Of a stretch of DNA of 64,000 nt, positions 7,133 through 15,726 are shown piece by piece. Made by a program: the position numbers and the translations under genes. The DNA is from an uncultured Candidatus Melainabacteria bacterium. GTDB taxonomy: Bacteria > Cyanobacteriota > Vampirovibrionia > Gastranaerophilales > Gastranaerophilaceae. Where the stretch lies: NCBI GenBank assembly GCA_934693235.1, contig CAKUUY010000001.1, forward strand, positions 124,001-188,000. The letters run 5' to 3'. Below the pieces are notes generated by a model. It worked only from the letters and a program-made list of their open reading frames with translations. It had not been told where the DNA came from and searched no databases. Within the stretch, counting starts at the first letter, position 1, and each line of letters begins with the position of its first letter.

Positions 7133-8069
7133 TGTTTCCCCTATATATTTGATATACTTCTTCTTTATGCGGAATAGATTTAATAGCACCAATTCCTTTT
7201 GCTTGTAAACCTGCAACGATTGAAGCAAATTTTGCAGCTTCAAACTCCGTAAAACCATGAGTTAAAGCGTACATAAAACCGCCATTAAAAGCATCTCCAG
7301 AGCATGTCGTATCTAGACAGTCATTTGTATAAAATTCTGTAAAATTTATATTTCCATTGTAACCGGTAAAATAGCCTCTCTTTTCTGCAGATTTAAGAAC
7401 AACTGTGGAAATTCCCATATCCCAAAGGCGTTTAATAATATTCTCTTGTGAATCAACTTCTAAAATATTTACTGAATCCAATTTTGTATTCATAAATAAA
7501 ATATCAATATATTGACTTACTCTGAAGAACGCCTCTTTTGCATCTTCGGCAGTAGTTAAAGCTGAATGATAATTCGGATCGTATGCTGTTTTTACCCCAT
7601 TCTCTTTTGCAAGTTTGAACGCGTATTCTACAGCTTCTGCTGCGGACGGTGATAAAGATTGAGTCACACCAGAAGCGTAAACTATTCTGGCTCTTTTAAT
7701 ATATTCTTCATCAATATCTTCTATTGACAACTTTGATGGAGCTATTTTCTTACGATAAACTGCTATTTCTTTTTCTTGGCAAGACGGTCTTGCAATTATA
7801 TAAAGCCCATTCGGTTCATTAGAAATTTTAACTTGAGAAATATCTAATCCTTCACTATGCCACCCGTCTAGCAGATAGTCCTTAAAAGAATCATTTCCGA
7901 CACGCGTAATAAATCCGACTTTCCCGCCCATACGGAGAGCAGCAACTGCAGCGGCCAAGGTATCTCCACCGTAATATTTATACAAACACACAGCTTCAGA
8001 CATTTTAGTATTTGCAGACAATTCAATCAAGCATTCTCCAATAGCTACTACATCTAACTTCTCGTACAT
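7125..8069 (-). CDS. kdgK: PfkB-family sugar kinase, probable 2-keto-3-deoxygluconate kinase
   Basis: This 314-aa ribokinase-fold protein starts with VVAIGECLIEL and carries the PfkB signature DTTCSGDAFNGGF near 255 with the catalytic Asp. The glycine motif YYGGDTLAAAVAALRMGG near 33 binds the sugar. The family covers many sugars, but direct coupling to a KDPG aldolase (2-bp gap) makes KDG the likely substrate: ATP-dependent phosphorylation to KDPG. The start codon at 8069 overlaps the eda end region, with AAAGG as ribosome site. The gene overlaps csaB downstream. Confidence 0.82.
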   Translation of the reverse strand: MYEKLDVVAIGECLIELSANTKMSEAVCLYKYYGGDTLAAAVAALRMGGKVGFITRVGNDSFKDYLLDGWHSEGLDISQVKISNEPNGLYIIARPSCQEKEIAVYRKKIAPSKLSIEDIDEEYIKRARIVYASGVTQSLSPSAAEAVEYAFKLAKENGVKTAYDPNYHSALTTAEDAKEAFFRVSQYIDILFMNTKLDSVNILEVDSQENIIKRLWDMGISTVVLKSAEKRGYFTGYNGNINFTEFYTNDCLDTTCSGDAFNGGFMYALTHGFTEFEAAKFASIVAGLQAKGIGAIKSIPHKEEVYQIYRGNNG

Positions 8070-8071
8070 TA

Positions 8072-8680
8072 CTAACCTTTCAACTCGCTGATAACACGTT
8101 TGGCACGAGACGTAATTTCACTTAAAGAAAATCCGTCATAAAAATCACGTCCGACACCAACACATTTTGCTCCAGCGCTAATGTATGTATGAACTTCATC
8201 CAACTTAACACTACCTAAAGGCATAACATTTAAAAATGGCATTGGCCTTAATAAATCTTCAACGTACATCGCACCACCCATTGCTGTAATCGGATAAATT
8301 TTTATTAATGGGATACGAGCTTTCCAAGCATTGTAAGCTTCATTTGCAGTTGAAGTTTCTGCAATATAAGGAATTTCTTTATCCTTTGATATTTTTACTA
8401 AATTTTTTGAAAAAATAGGAGATGATAAAACTTTAGCACCCGCAGCAATCGAAGCTTCTGCTTGCATAGCAGTAATTATTCCACCGGCACAAACGTGAGC
8501 ATGCTTTGAAATTTCTTCTATCGCTTTATAAATAGATGGATTTTGAACATTAACTTCCAAAATTTTTACACCACCATCTATTAACGCATTTGCCCAGTTT
8601 ATAACAGTTTGCGCATCACTACTTCTCAATATCGGTAATATTTTTTCTTCTGATAAAAGTTTAATTAAATTTTCTTTCAT
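8072..8680 (-). CDS. eda: KDPG/KHG aldolase
   Basis: This 202-aa class I aldolase cleaves 2-keto-3-deoxy-6-phosphogluconate to pyruvate and glyceraldehyde 3-phosphate. The conserved positions are visible: ILPILR with Arg19, GGVKILEV with Glu42, CAGGI at 64-68 and the Schiff-base Lys127 in IKIYP. The length is normal for the family. It is the first gene of the eda-kdgK-csaB unit, with AAGGA before the ATG. Together with kdgK it gives the lower Entner-Doudoroff or hexuronate route from KDG to pyruvate. Confidence 0.88.
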   Translation of the reverse strand: MKENLIKLLSEEKILPILRSSDAQTVINWANALIDGGVKILEVNVQNPSIYKAIEEISKHAHVCAGGIITAMQAEASIAAGAKVLSSPIFSKNLVKISKDKEIPYIAETSTANEAYNAWKARIPLIKIYPITAMGGAMYVEDLLRPMPFLNVMPLGSVKLDEVHTYISAGAKCVGVGRDFYDGFSLSEITSRAKRVISELKG

Positions 8681-8734
8681 AAACTATCCTTTTTTCAAGA
8701 TTTATTATATCATAAAATAAAGATTGGAAGAAAT

Positions 8735-10678
8735 ATGGCAAATCTTAAAACAATAATCAAATCAAAAACATTTTTTATATATTCAATATTATTGCATACA
8801 TTATTTTCAATAATTTTAATTCTTGTTTCTTGGTACGCGTTTGAGCCAAAAGTATATAACCTTATGGTTCAAAACTTTACTGCAAATAAAACCGGCTCTT
8901 CCGATATTTCTGTAATTGTTATTGATGACAAATCAATAGAACGTCATAGATGGCCTTGGAGTCGAGCTCTATATGCAAAAATATTTGAATACTTAAATAC
9001 ATATGCAAAGCCTAAAATAATTGGTTATGATGCGATTTTATCGTCATCTGACAACAGACAAAGCGATAAAATCCTATTTAAAACTCTAAAGAACATTGAT
9101 AACCTTGTAGTTGGATTTAGCCCTTTGACTGAAAAAACAGACGATACTGCATATATAGAAAAATTTAATAAAAAATTTGGAATAAAAATAAACGATAATA
9201 GGAAATACTCTTATCCGGCAATCTACAACAGCATATCAACATTTCCTAAAATCTATTTTAACTCCGTAAAATATGTCGGTTCTGTAAATGTAAATCAAGA
9301 TTATGATGGCTATTTAAGACGCACTGATACTCTTGTAAAGATGCAGAATTCAAACTACCCTTCACTTGCCTTAAGAATGTACATGTTTTTGAATAAAACG
9401 AATGAATTAACCGTAAGTGATAATAGCATTTTTATAAAAAATAGTAATAGAACAATAAAATCAGAGTCAACCCCAATAGGAATGCAAAATTTTACTAGAT
9501 TTTATAAACATTATCCTAATTCTGAGTACACTCACAAAAAGTATTCTGCTATTGATATAATTGATTCATACGACAATATTAAAAAAGGCAAGCCCCCTAT
9601 CGTTTCACCAACAGAATTTACAAACAAAATTGTATTTGTCGGGGCGAATGCTAAAGGTGCAGGTTTAGCACTTGAGGATGCTCTCCCGACTCCTATCTTA
9701 CAAAAACACCCTGGAGTTGATATTCAAGCTACCTATTTAGACAATATTATAAACAATGAATTTATTCATACCTCATCTTTTTTACAAGATGTTGTAACTA
9801 TTATTTTGTTAACGATATTAACGTTCTATTTAATTAGTAAGTTTAATATATTTAAGTCATTACTTGCACTAACTTTAATTGGATGCCTATACTTTGCATA
9901 CACCGTAATCTGCTACTACAATGGATTTGCACCGAATGTAATAACTCCACTAGCAGTTCAATTGAGTACAATGATTTTTGGATATTCGTACAGATTTATT
10001 CTTGAGGGGCGAAACAAGGAAAAAATTAAAAACGCAATGGGAAAATATCTTTCCCAAGATATTATGAAAAATGTTGTTCAGAACATTGATGATATTAAAC
10101 TTGGAGGGAAAAAAGCTAATGTAACAGTACTTTTCGCTGATATTAGAGGTTTTACCAGCATGAGTGAAAAAATGACAGCTGAAGAAGTTTCTGTTATTTT
10201 GAACGAATATTTTTCTGAAATTGAACCGATAATCACGAAATATAACGGAGTTATCAATAAGTTTATCGGAGATGCTGTTATGGCTATTTTCGGAGAACCA
10301 ATTCAGGATTTAAACCACCCACAAAATGCCGTAAAATGTGCATGTGCTATGCTTGATAAAGTTGATGAACTTAGAGAAAAATGGCTTTCAGAGGGTAAAC
10401 CCAGAATTGAAATTGGAGTCGGAATTAATACCGGAGAAGCTTTTGTCGGCAACATCGGTTCGGAAAAACGGCTTGAATACACTGTAATTGGCGATACGGT
10501 AAACTTAGCTAGCAGAATTGAAAGCTACAACAAGGTTTATAAAACTAACATGCTAATTAGCAATTCTACTTATTCATACGTTGCCGATATTGTAGATGTA
10601 ATAAAGATTGCAGATGTTACAATTCGTGGCAAAGCAAAAAAAATGGATATTTATGAAGTCTTAAAACTTAGTGAATAG
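8735..10678 (+). CDS. CHASE2-domain class III adenylate cyclase
   Basis: This 647-aa membrane protein has an N-terminal membrane helix (13-33), an extracytoplasmic CHASE2 sensor domain (about 50-345, with ISVIVIDDKSIERHRWPWSR), three membrane helices (351-420) and a cytoplasmic cyclase domain (from about 455). Metal ligands are Asp469 (FADIRGF) and Asp513 (FIGDAVMA). Lys509 and Thr583 occupy the purine-specifying positions as in adenylate cyclases. Asp587-Thr and Asn590/Arg594 complete the site. It should make cAMP in response to an external signal that is unknown. It is divergent from eda and only 3 bp ahead of recG. Confidence 0.88.
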   Translation: MANLKTIIKSKTFFIYSILLHTLFSIILILVSWYAFEPKVYNLMVQNFTANKTGSSDISVIVIDDKSIERHRWPWSRALYAKIFEYLNTYAKPKIIGYDAILSSSDNRQSDKILFKTLKNIDNLVVGFSPLTEKTDDTAYIEKFNKKFGIKINDNRKYSYPAIYNSISTFPKIYFNSVKYVGSVNVNQDYDGYLRRTDTLVKMQNSNYPSLALRMYMFLNKTNELTVSDNSIFIKNSNRTIKSESTPIGMQNFTRFYKHYPNSEYTHKKYSAIDIIDSYDNIKKGKPPIVSPTEFTNKIVFVGANAKGAGLALEDALPTPILQKHPGVDIQATYLDNIINNEFIHTSSFLQDVVTIILLTILTFYLISKFNIFKSLLALTLIGCLYFAYTVICYYNGFAPNVITPLAVQLSTMIFGYSYRFILEGRNKEKIKNAMGKYLSQDIMKNVVQNIDDIKLGGKKANVTVLFADIRGFTSMSEKMTAEEVSVILNEYFSEIEPIITKYNGVINKFIGDAVMAIFGEPIQDLNHPQNAVKCACAMLDKVDELREKWLSEGKPRIEIGVGINTGEAFVGNIGSEKRLEYTVIGDTVNLASRIESYNKVYKTNMLISNSTYSYVADIVDVIKIADVTIRGKAKKMDIYEVLKLSE

Positions 10679-10681
10679 ATT

Positions 10682-13069
10682 ATGATTGACAATATTGAAC
10701 AACTAAAAAAAGCAATAGAAATTGAAATTCAATATCGGTATATTGATATTCATGGAAAAACTCAGCCTTTTTCAACTTTTATAAAGAACGAAGCCAAAAG
10801 ATATTACAAATTATCAAAAAAAAATCCAAAATGGGCAGTAATAGCAGAAGCTTTTGAACACTACCCTTTTGCAGGGCTGAATGAACGTAGAAAAAGTATT
10901 GATAACTTAATTAGAGTTCTTAAATCAGAAACAAAGCCAGCTACATCAAAAAATGAAGTATCAAGTGCATCAGATTTAATAAAATCAGCAAAAGACACAA
11001 ATGTAATGTATATGAAAGGGGTTGGACCTAAAATTGCTTATAAATTAAACAAATTAGGTATTTACACCGTTCAAGATTTGATGATGTATTTTCCCAAAAA
11101 GCATATTGATTACTCCTCAAGAACTCTTATTAGAAATCTAAAAGATGGTGCAACAACAACAGTTTTTGGTTATATCAAATCAGTCTCAGCATTCAATACA
11201 CAAAAGAAATTATCAGTTGTTAAAGTTACTATAGCAGATGAAAGCGGGAAACTTAATTTAAGTTTTTTTCAAGCAAAATCAAATAGATTTATGCTAGAAC
11301 GAACAAAAGCGCAATTTCCTATAAATGCGGGAATTATACTTTCAGGGAAAGTTAAACGAAACAAATTTGATGGACAATTAACCTTTGACAAGCCCACTTA
11401 TTCAATTATGACCGGAGAATTTTTGGAAAATAAAAATTCTAATCTTAATATTGCTAGAATTGTACCAATTTATACAGTTTGCGAAGATTTGAGCGTAAAA
11501 GTATTAAGACGTGCTATTTTTAATGCAATTCAAAAGTACAAAGATGAGATAGAAAATGTAATCCCTGAATTTTTACGAAAAAAAATCGGACTTCTTGATA
11601 AAAAAGTAGCAGTTGAACAAATACATTTTCCTGAAAGTCAAGAATTGCTTGAACAAGCCAGATTCTCATTAATTTTTGAAGAACTTTTCTTGATTCAATT
11701 AAAAATGGTAAGATTACGTGAACAAAATTCTCATAACCACTCGGCTTTAGCCTTAAAAATCCAGGAAAAAGGCTTAGTTCGACAATTTATTGATGGATTA
11801 CCATTTGAATTGACCGGAGCACAAAAACGTGCCATTAATGAAATTTTAAATGACTTAAATTCTGATATACCGATGGCAAGGCTGCTTCAAGGGGATGTAG
11901 GTAGCGGTAAAACGGTTGTTGCAACTATTATGCTACTTGCAGGTGTTGAAAATGGCTATCAAGGCGCTTTTATGGCTCCGACAGAAATACTTGCACAGCA
12001 ACATTACAACAATTTACAACAGTGGCTCACTCCGATGGGAATTAGCGTCGGACTATTTTTAGGTAGTCAAGGCAAAAAAGTTAGAGAAAAATTCAGAACA
12101 GATTTAAGAAATGGTCAAATGAATATTGCTGTCGGAACTCATGCTCTTATTCAAAACGATGTTGATTTCAATAATTTAGGGGCAATTGTTGTTGATGAAC
12201 AACACAGATTTGGGGTTAAACAAAGAAATGTATTGAAAAAGAAATCGCAAAATCCACAAATGCTCACGATGACAGCGACTCCAATTCCAAGAACTCTTGC
12301 ATTGACTGTTCATGGTGACCTGGATTTAACAATCATTGATGAATTACCAAAAGGTAGAAAGCAAATTAAAACATCTCTTGTAACATCTCATAGAGGAGTT
12401 TATGAGCTTATTCAATCAGAAATTGAAGCTGGTCGTCAAGCCTACGTTGTTTATCCATTAATCGAAGAAAGTGAAACATTATCCGCCAAAGCTGCAACAA
12501 TTGAGGCTGAACGACTTCAGAATGAAGTATTTCCTCATTTTAAAATAGGACTTTTACATGGCAAACTTAAAAATGACGAAAAAGAGCAAGTTATGGCTGA
12601 TTTTAAGAATAGAAAATATGATATTTTGGTTTCTACAACCGTAGTTGAAGTCGGAGTTGATGTTCCAAATGCAACAGTTATGTTAATTGAAAACGCTGAA
12701 AGATTTGGTTTGTCACAATTACACCAACTTCGAGGTCGTGTTGGCAGAAATAGCTTGCAGTCCTATTGCATTTTACAAACTGCCTCAAAATCTCAAGAAA
12801 CCAGAGAGCGCCTGAAAATTATGACAGAAACTAACGACGGTTTTGTTATCGCTGAAAAAGACTTGCAGCTCAGAGGTCCCGGCGAATTTTTTGGAACAAG
12901 ACAAAGCGGCCTACCTGATTTAATTATTTCTGACATTGTAAGAGATGCTAAAATCCTTGAAATGGCAAGAAATGAAGCTATAGACTTTGTAAAATATCAT
13001 AAAATAGATAAATATCCTAAACTTAAAGAAATCACATCATTGACTCTATTTAGCGGTTTAGATATTTAA
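10682..13069 (+). CDS. recG: ATP-dependent DNA helicase RecG
   Basis: This 795-aa protein has a wedge/OB domain (YFPKKHIDYSSR near 137), Walker A GDVGSGKT near 404-411, the DEQH box near 504, MTATPIPRTL, the motif VI QLRGRVGR, and the C-terminal remodelling region. RecG reverses stalled forks and branch-migrates junctions. It is about 100 residues longer than typical at the N-terminus: residues 1-105 form an extra charged segment (AKRYYKLSKKNPKWAVIAEA) before the helix-hairpin-helix-like KGVGPKIAYKL. The start is 3 bp after the cyclase stop, so the two are cotranscribed. Confidence 0.95.
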   Translation: MIDNIEQLKKAIEIEIQYRYIDIHGKTQPFSTFIKNEAKRYYKLSKKNPKWAVIAEAFEHYPFAGLNERRKSIDNLIRVLKSETKPATSKNEVSSASDLIKSAKDTNVMYMKGVGPKIAYKLNKLGIYTVQDLMMYFPKKHIDYSSRTLIRNLKDGATTTVFGYIKSVSAFNTQKKLSVVKVTIADESGKLNLSFFQAKSNRFMLERTKAQFPINAGIILSGKVKRNKFDGQLTFDKPTYSIMTGEFLENKNSNLNIARIVPIYTVCEDLSVKVLRRAIFNAIQKYKDEIENVIPEFLRKKIGLLDKKVAVEQIHFPESQELLEQARFSLIFEELFLIQLKMVRLREQNSHNHSALALKIQEKGLVRQFIDGLPFELTGAQKRAINEILNDLNSDIPMARLLQGDVGSGKTVVATIMLLAGVENGYQGAFMAPTEILAQQHYNNLQQWLTPMGISVGLFLGSQGKKVREKFRTDLRNGQMNIAVGTHALIQNDVDFNNLGAIVVDEQHRFGVKQRNVLKKKSQNPQMLTMTATPIPRTLALTVHGDLDLTIIDELPKGRKQIKTSLVTSHRGVYELIQSEIEAGRQAYVVYPLIEESETLSAKAATIEAERLQNEVFPHFKIGLLHGKLKNDEKEQVMADFKNRKYDILVSTTVVEVGVDVPNATVMLIENAERFGLSQLHQLRGRVGRNSLQSYCILQTASKSQETRERLKIMTETNDGFVIAEKDLQLRGPGEFFGTRQSGLPDLIISDIVRDAKILEMARNEAIDFVKYHKIDKYPKLKEITSLTLFSGLDI

Positions 13070-13125
13070 ACAATTTGTTAATTTATGTAAAGATTTGGGC
13101 ATATAATAAGCAATTAGTGAAACTA

Positions 13126-13150
13126 TATATACTTTATATATATAAGAGTA
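13126..13150 (+). promoter_or_regulatory. 25-bp shared upstream element, copy B
   Basis: This is the same 25 bases as copies A and C, 18 bp before the ATG at 13169. A TATAAT box lies about 25 bp further upstream (ATATAATAAG near 13101), so the element may be part of the leader rather than the -10 itself. Confidence 0.7.
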
Positions 13151-13168
13151 TAAAATCGGAGATGTAAC

Positions 13169-14197
13169 ATGTTTGAATCATTTTACACATATCTTCATGG
13201 CCCAAGGACATTTTGGGGCGGTGGCAACAAAACAATAGTTAACAACTATTTTGGAGCCCCTATGTCACAATGTTCAATGTTTAGCATACCAATGTGCGGA
13301 ATGCCGATGTTCGGGATGCAAATGCCTACAATGTCTCTATTTGGTGGCTTTGGTATGAACTATGGCATGGGCTGTAACTGTAACAATGGTATGAATGACA
13401 TTTTCGGTTATATGTTTTTAAATCAAATGCTTAACAATTCTGCCGCAAATCTTGGGAAAGCGATTGCTTCTGTAAGAGGCAGTCACAAAACTAATAACAC
13501 AACAAACGATAATAATTCTGACAAACTGCAAAATCTGGAGTCAGAGCTTGCATCAGCTAAAAAGCAAATTGAAGATTTGAAAAAAGAAAAAAATGAAGCT
13601 AAAAAAGCAAAACCGACAACTTCAAACAAAGATGTTGATGACACGACAAATAGTAAAAAAGCAGTCATTGACGATACTACAAAACCAGAAAACATTGATG
13701 ATAAATTAAACAAAATCGATGGTTACAAGGATTTGACTCCTGAACAACAGAATTATGTAAAAGACAGGATTAAATCACTACAAACAGACGCGAACGGAAA
13801 AACAACTTACAATATAAACGCAATTACACACAGTGGAGACACTTTAGAAAAAATCATCAATCGTTTTTATAAACAAGGAGAAGACCACGCCGGAACTAAT
13901 ATTCCGCAATTTGACTTCAAAACTCAAACTTCAGGACAAACTAAAAAATATCCAAGCGTCGGTGAAGATATTAACCTAAATAAAGTTTCTGATTTTGGAC
14001 TAAATGCGCTTACTCTAGAAGCCAAACAAAATATAACCAAAGACTCTGAAATCGCAAAAACAAATAAAGAAATTGAGAAACTAAAACAAGAGTTTCTAAA
14101 AGGAACTCATAAACTATCAAAAGATTATGTTTTGCAAAACCACATGATGTCAGAAGCAAAATATAACGAAACAATCACAAATAAATACAGCAATTAA
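13169..14197 (+). CDS. Gly/Met/Cys-rich protein with coiled coil and LysM-like segment
   Basis: This 342-aa protein has no classical signal peptide. The N-terminal ~85 residues are rich in Gly, Met, Phe and Cys (GMPMFGMQMPTM, MGCNCNNG) and carry the motif KTIVNNYFG, also seen in the gene at 15727. Residues ~115-150 form a Lys/Glu coiled coil. The segment THSGDTLEKIINRFYKQG (about 225-242) resembles the start of a LysM peptidoglycan-binding repeat. The ribosome site is CGGAG. It is first in a three-gene run and carries the shared 25-bp element upstream. No family is recognised; a cell-envelope role is inferred from the LysM-like segment. Confidence 0.75.
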   Translation: MFESFYTYLHGPRTFWGGGNKTIVNNYFGAPMSQCSMFSIPMCGMPMFGMQMPTMSLFGGFGMNYGMGCNCNNGMNDIFGYMFLNQMLNNSAANLGKAIASVRGSHKTNNTTNDNNSDKLQNLESELASAKKQIEDLKKEKNEAKKAKPTTSNKDVDDTTNSKKAVIDDTTKPENIDDKLNKIDGYKDLTPEQQNYVKDRIKSLQTDANGKTTYNINAITHSGDTLEKIINRFYKQGEDHAGTNIPQFDFKTQTSGQTKKYPSVGEDINLNKVSDFGLNALTLEAKQNITKDSEIAKTNKEIEKLKQEFLKGTHKLSKDYVLQNHMMSEAKYNETITNKYSN

Positions 14198-14231
14198 GAG
14201 AAAAAGAGTATAAACTCTCAAGGAGGAGTAT

Positions 14232-15560
14232 ATGTGCAACAATATGACGATACAATTTATTACAGCAATGAATCAACTTCGACAAATGCAGTTAATGACG
14301 GAAGAATTAGGCTTAGCTAATTCAATTATGCCAGCATACGGAGCTAGGTTGCCATATTATAATTTTAGCAACACATCTAGAGAGGGTGCAGGTGGCGTAA
14401 ATGCGACAGACAACAATACCTTGACTTCGACACAAAATATGATGAATCAACTTGGTTTTACAAGTGCCAATGGCTATTCAGTTGCGCAAAATGCAGATGG
14501 TTCACTATTGTTTACGTATAACAAAGACGGTAAAACATGCAGTGCTTCTACTCTTAGAGAATTAATTGATAATGTAAATTCAAACGCTACAGACAACTCT
14601 TCAAAATTAGAAGATTCTCTGACTGTCCATAAAGATGACAAAGATGAAGTTGCAGAAGAAGATTCTGAAACTCCGGATGGAACTACTCCTGATGCTGCTG
14701 ATGAAACGGATCCGGATACCCCTGCAACACCGACTAGACATGGTCATACTCACATGCCGAACCTAAGTGGCAAAAAAATCGGTGGTAAAGAGCTAGAATG
14801 GAAAGGCTACAACAAAATCAATTCAAATACTCAAGTCGGGAAGTATATTAAAGATAATGTAAAAAATGGCACAACTTTAGATAGATTGGTAAAAGTAATG
14901 CTTCCAAGAGCCACTAAAGAAGAACGTGAAATGTACAAACAATGGTTAATTGATGCTAATCCAAACGGAATTGTTGATGGTAAAGTTGCAGACGTAAACA
15001 AACTTGATTTGCCGGTGTACAAAACAGCAAGTGCAGCAACAGGTACTACAGCCTATAGTAGAGTTGTAAATACTCGTACTAAGATAGCGAAACAAACTAC
15101 TAATAAAGATGCAGCTCTTGAAGAAGAACAACAATTTATAAAATATAACGGCACTAATAATAAGATATATAACAAAAACGGACTTGGTGTTTGGGATGAC
15201 GATGCAATATTCGTAATTAATGGGCAAAATTATACTATAGAAGATTCTACAGATCCAAACAAAAAGAAACTTGATTACCGAGAAATCACAGGACAACGCG
15301 AAGTTGGTAGCGATTTTAAACTTGTAGACCCTAGCACTGGACACTTTAATCCTGATAAGGGAGTTTTTACAGGATCAACTATTAGAACTAACCCATATGG
15401 TGGATCGTATTCGGAAGACGTAGATAGACACTTCATTCTTAAAGGTTCCGGAGCATTGAAAGGAACAATGATTAAACTGGAAAATGGCAGAGTTGTTCTC
15501 AAAAATAAAAACAACGAGACAATTGGTCTAATGGATGACGTCATGCTAGGAAAAATATAA
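14232..15560 (+). CDS. Hypothetical protein with shared DGY module and LysM-like segment
   Basis: This 442-aa protein starts 34 bp after the previous gene with a strong AAGGAGGAG site. Residues ~65-112 (LGFTSANGYSV, then DGSLLFTY, then TLRELIDN) match a module in the protein at 15727. An acidic Asp/Glu/Thr/Pro linker runs from about 125 to 165 with an HGHTHMP stretch after it. Residues ~205-260 (KNGTTLDRLVKVMLP, then LIDANPNGIVDGKV, then LDLPVY) fit the pattern of a long LysM repeat. The C-terminal third is beta-rich and unrecognised. No signal peptide is visible. It is probably coexpressed with 13169. Confidence 0.75.
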   Translation: MCNNMTIQFITAMNQLRQMQLMTEELGLANSIMPAYGARLPYYNFSNTSREGAGGVNATDNNTLTSTQNMMNQLGFTSANGYSVAQNADGSLLFTYNKDGKTCSASTLRELIDNVNSNATDNSSKLEDSLTVHKDDKDEVAEEDSETPDGTTPDAADETDPDTPATPTRHGHTHMPNLSGKKIGGKELEWKGYNKINSNTQVGKYIKDNVKNGTTLDRLVKVMLPRATKEEREMYKQWLIDANPNGIVDGKVADVNKLDLPVYKTASAATGTTAYSRVVNTRTKIAKQTTNKDAALEEEQQFIKYNGTNNKIYNKNGLGVWDDDAIFVINGQNYTIEDSTDPNKKKLDYREITGQREVGSDFKLVDPSTGHFNPDKGVFTGSTIRTNPYGGSYSEDVDRHFILKGSGALKGTMIKLENGRVVLKNKNNETIGLMDDVMLGKI

Positions 15561-15681
15561 ACTTGTTAACCTATTCACTTATTTTCTTATTCACTTTTAT
15601 GAACAGTAATTATTAATAAACAAAATCACCAATATTAACTTTTGTAACGTTTTTTAGTAAATAGTGCAATATATAACTGTT

Positions 15682-15706
15682 TATATACTTTATATATATA
15701 AGAGTA
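15682..15706 (+). promoter_or_regulatory. 25-bp shared upstream element, copy C
   Basis: This copy is identical to A and B over 25 bases and lies 20 bp before the ATG at 15727. It gives the third cluster gene its own copy although the gene follows 14232 in the same direction, which suggests independent transcription. Confidence 0.7.
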
Positions 15707-15726
15707 CAAAATAAGAGGTAAGAGCC

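Noticed and set aside
14946..15344. 132-codon antisense frame in the cluster gene at 14232
   Set aside because: Antisense to a gene with a strong ribosome site and modular protein; no start signal of its own.
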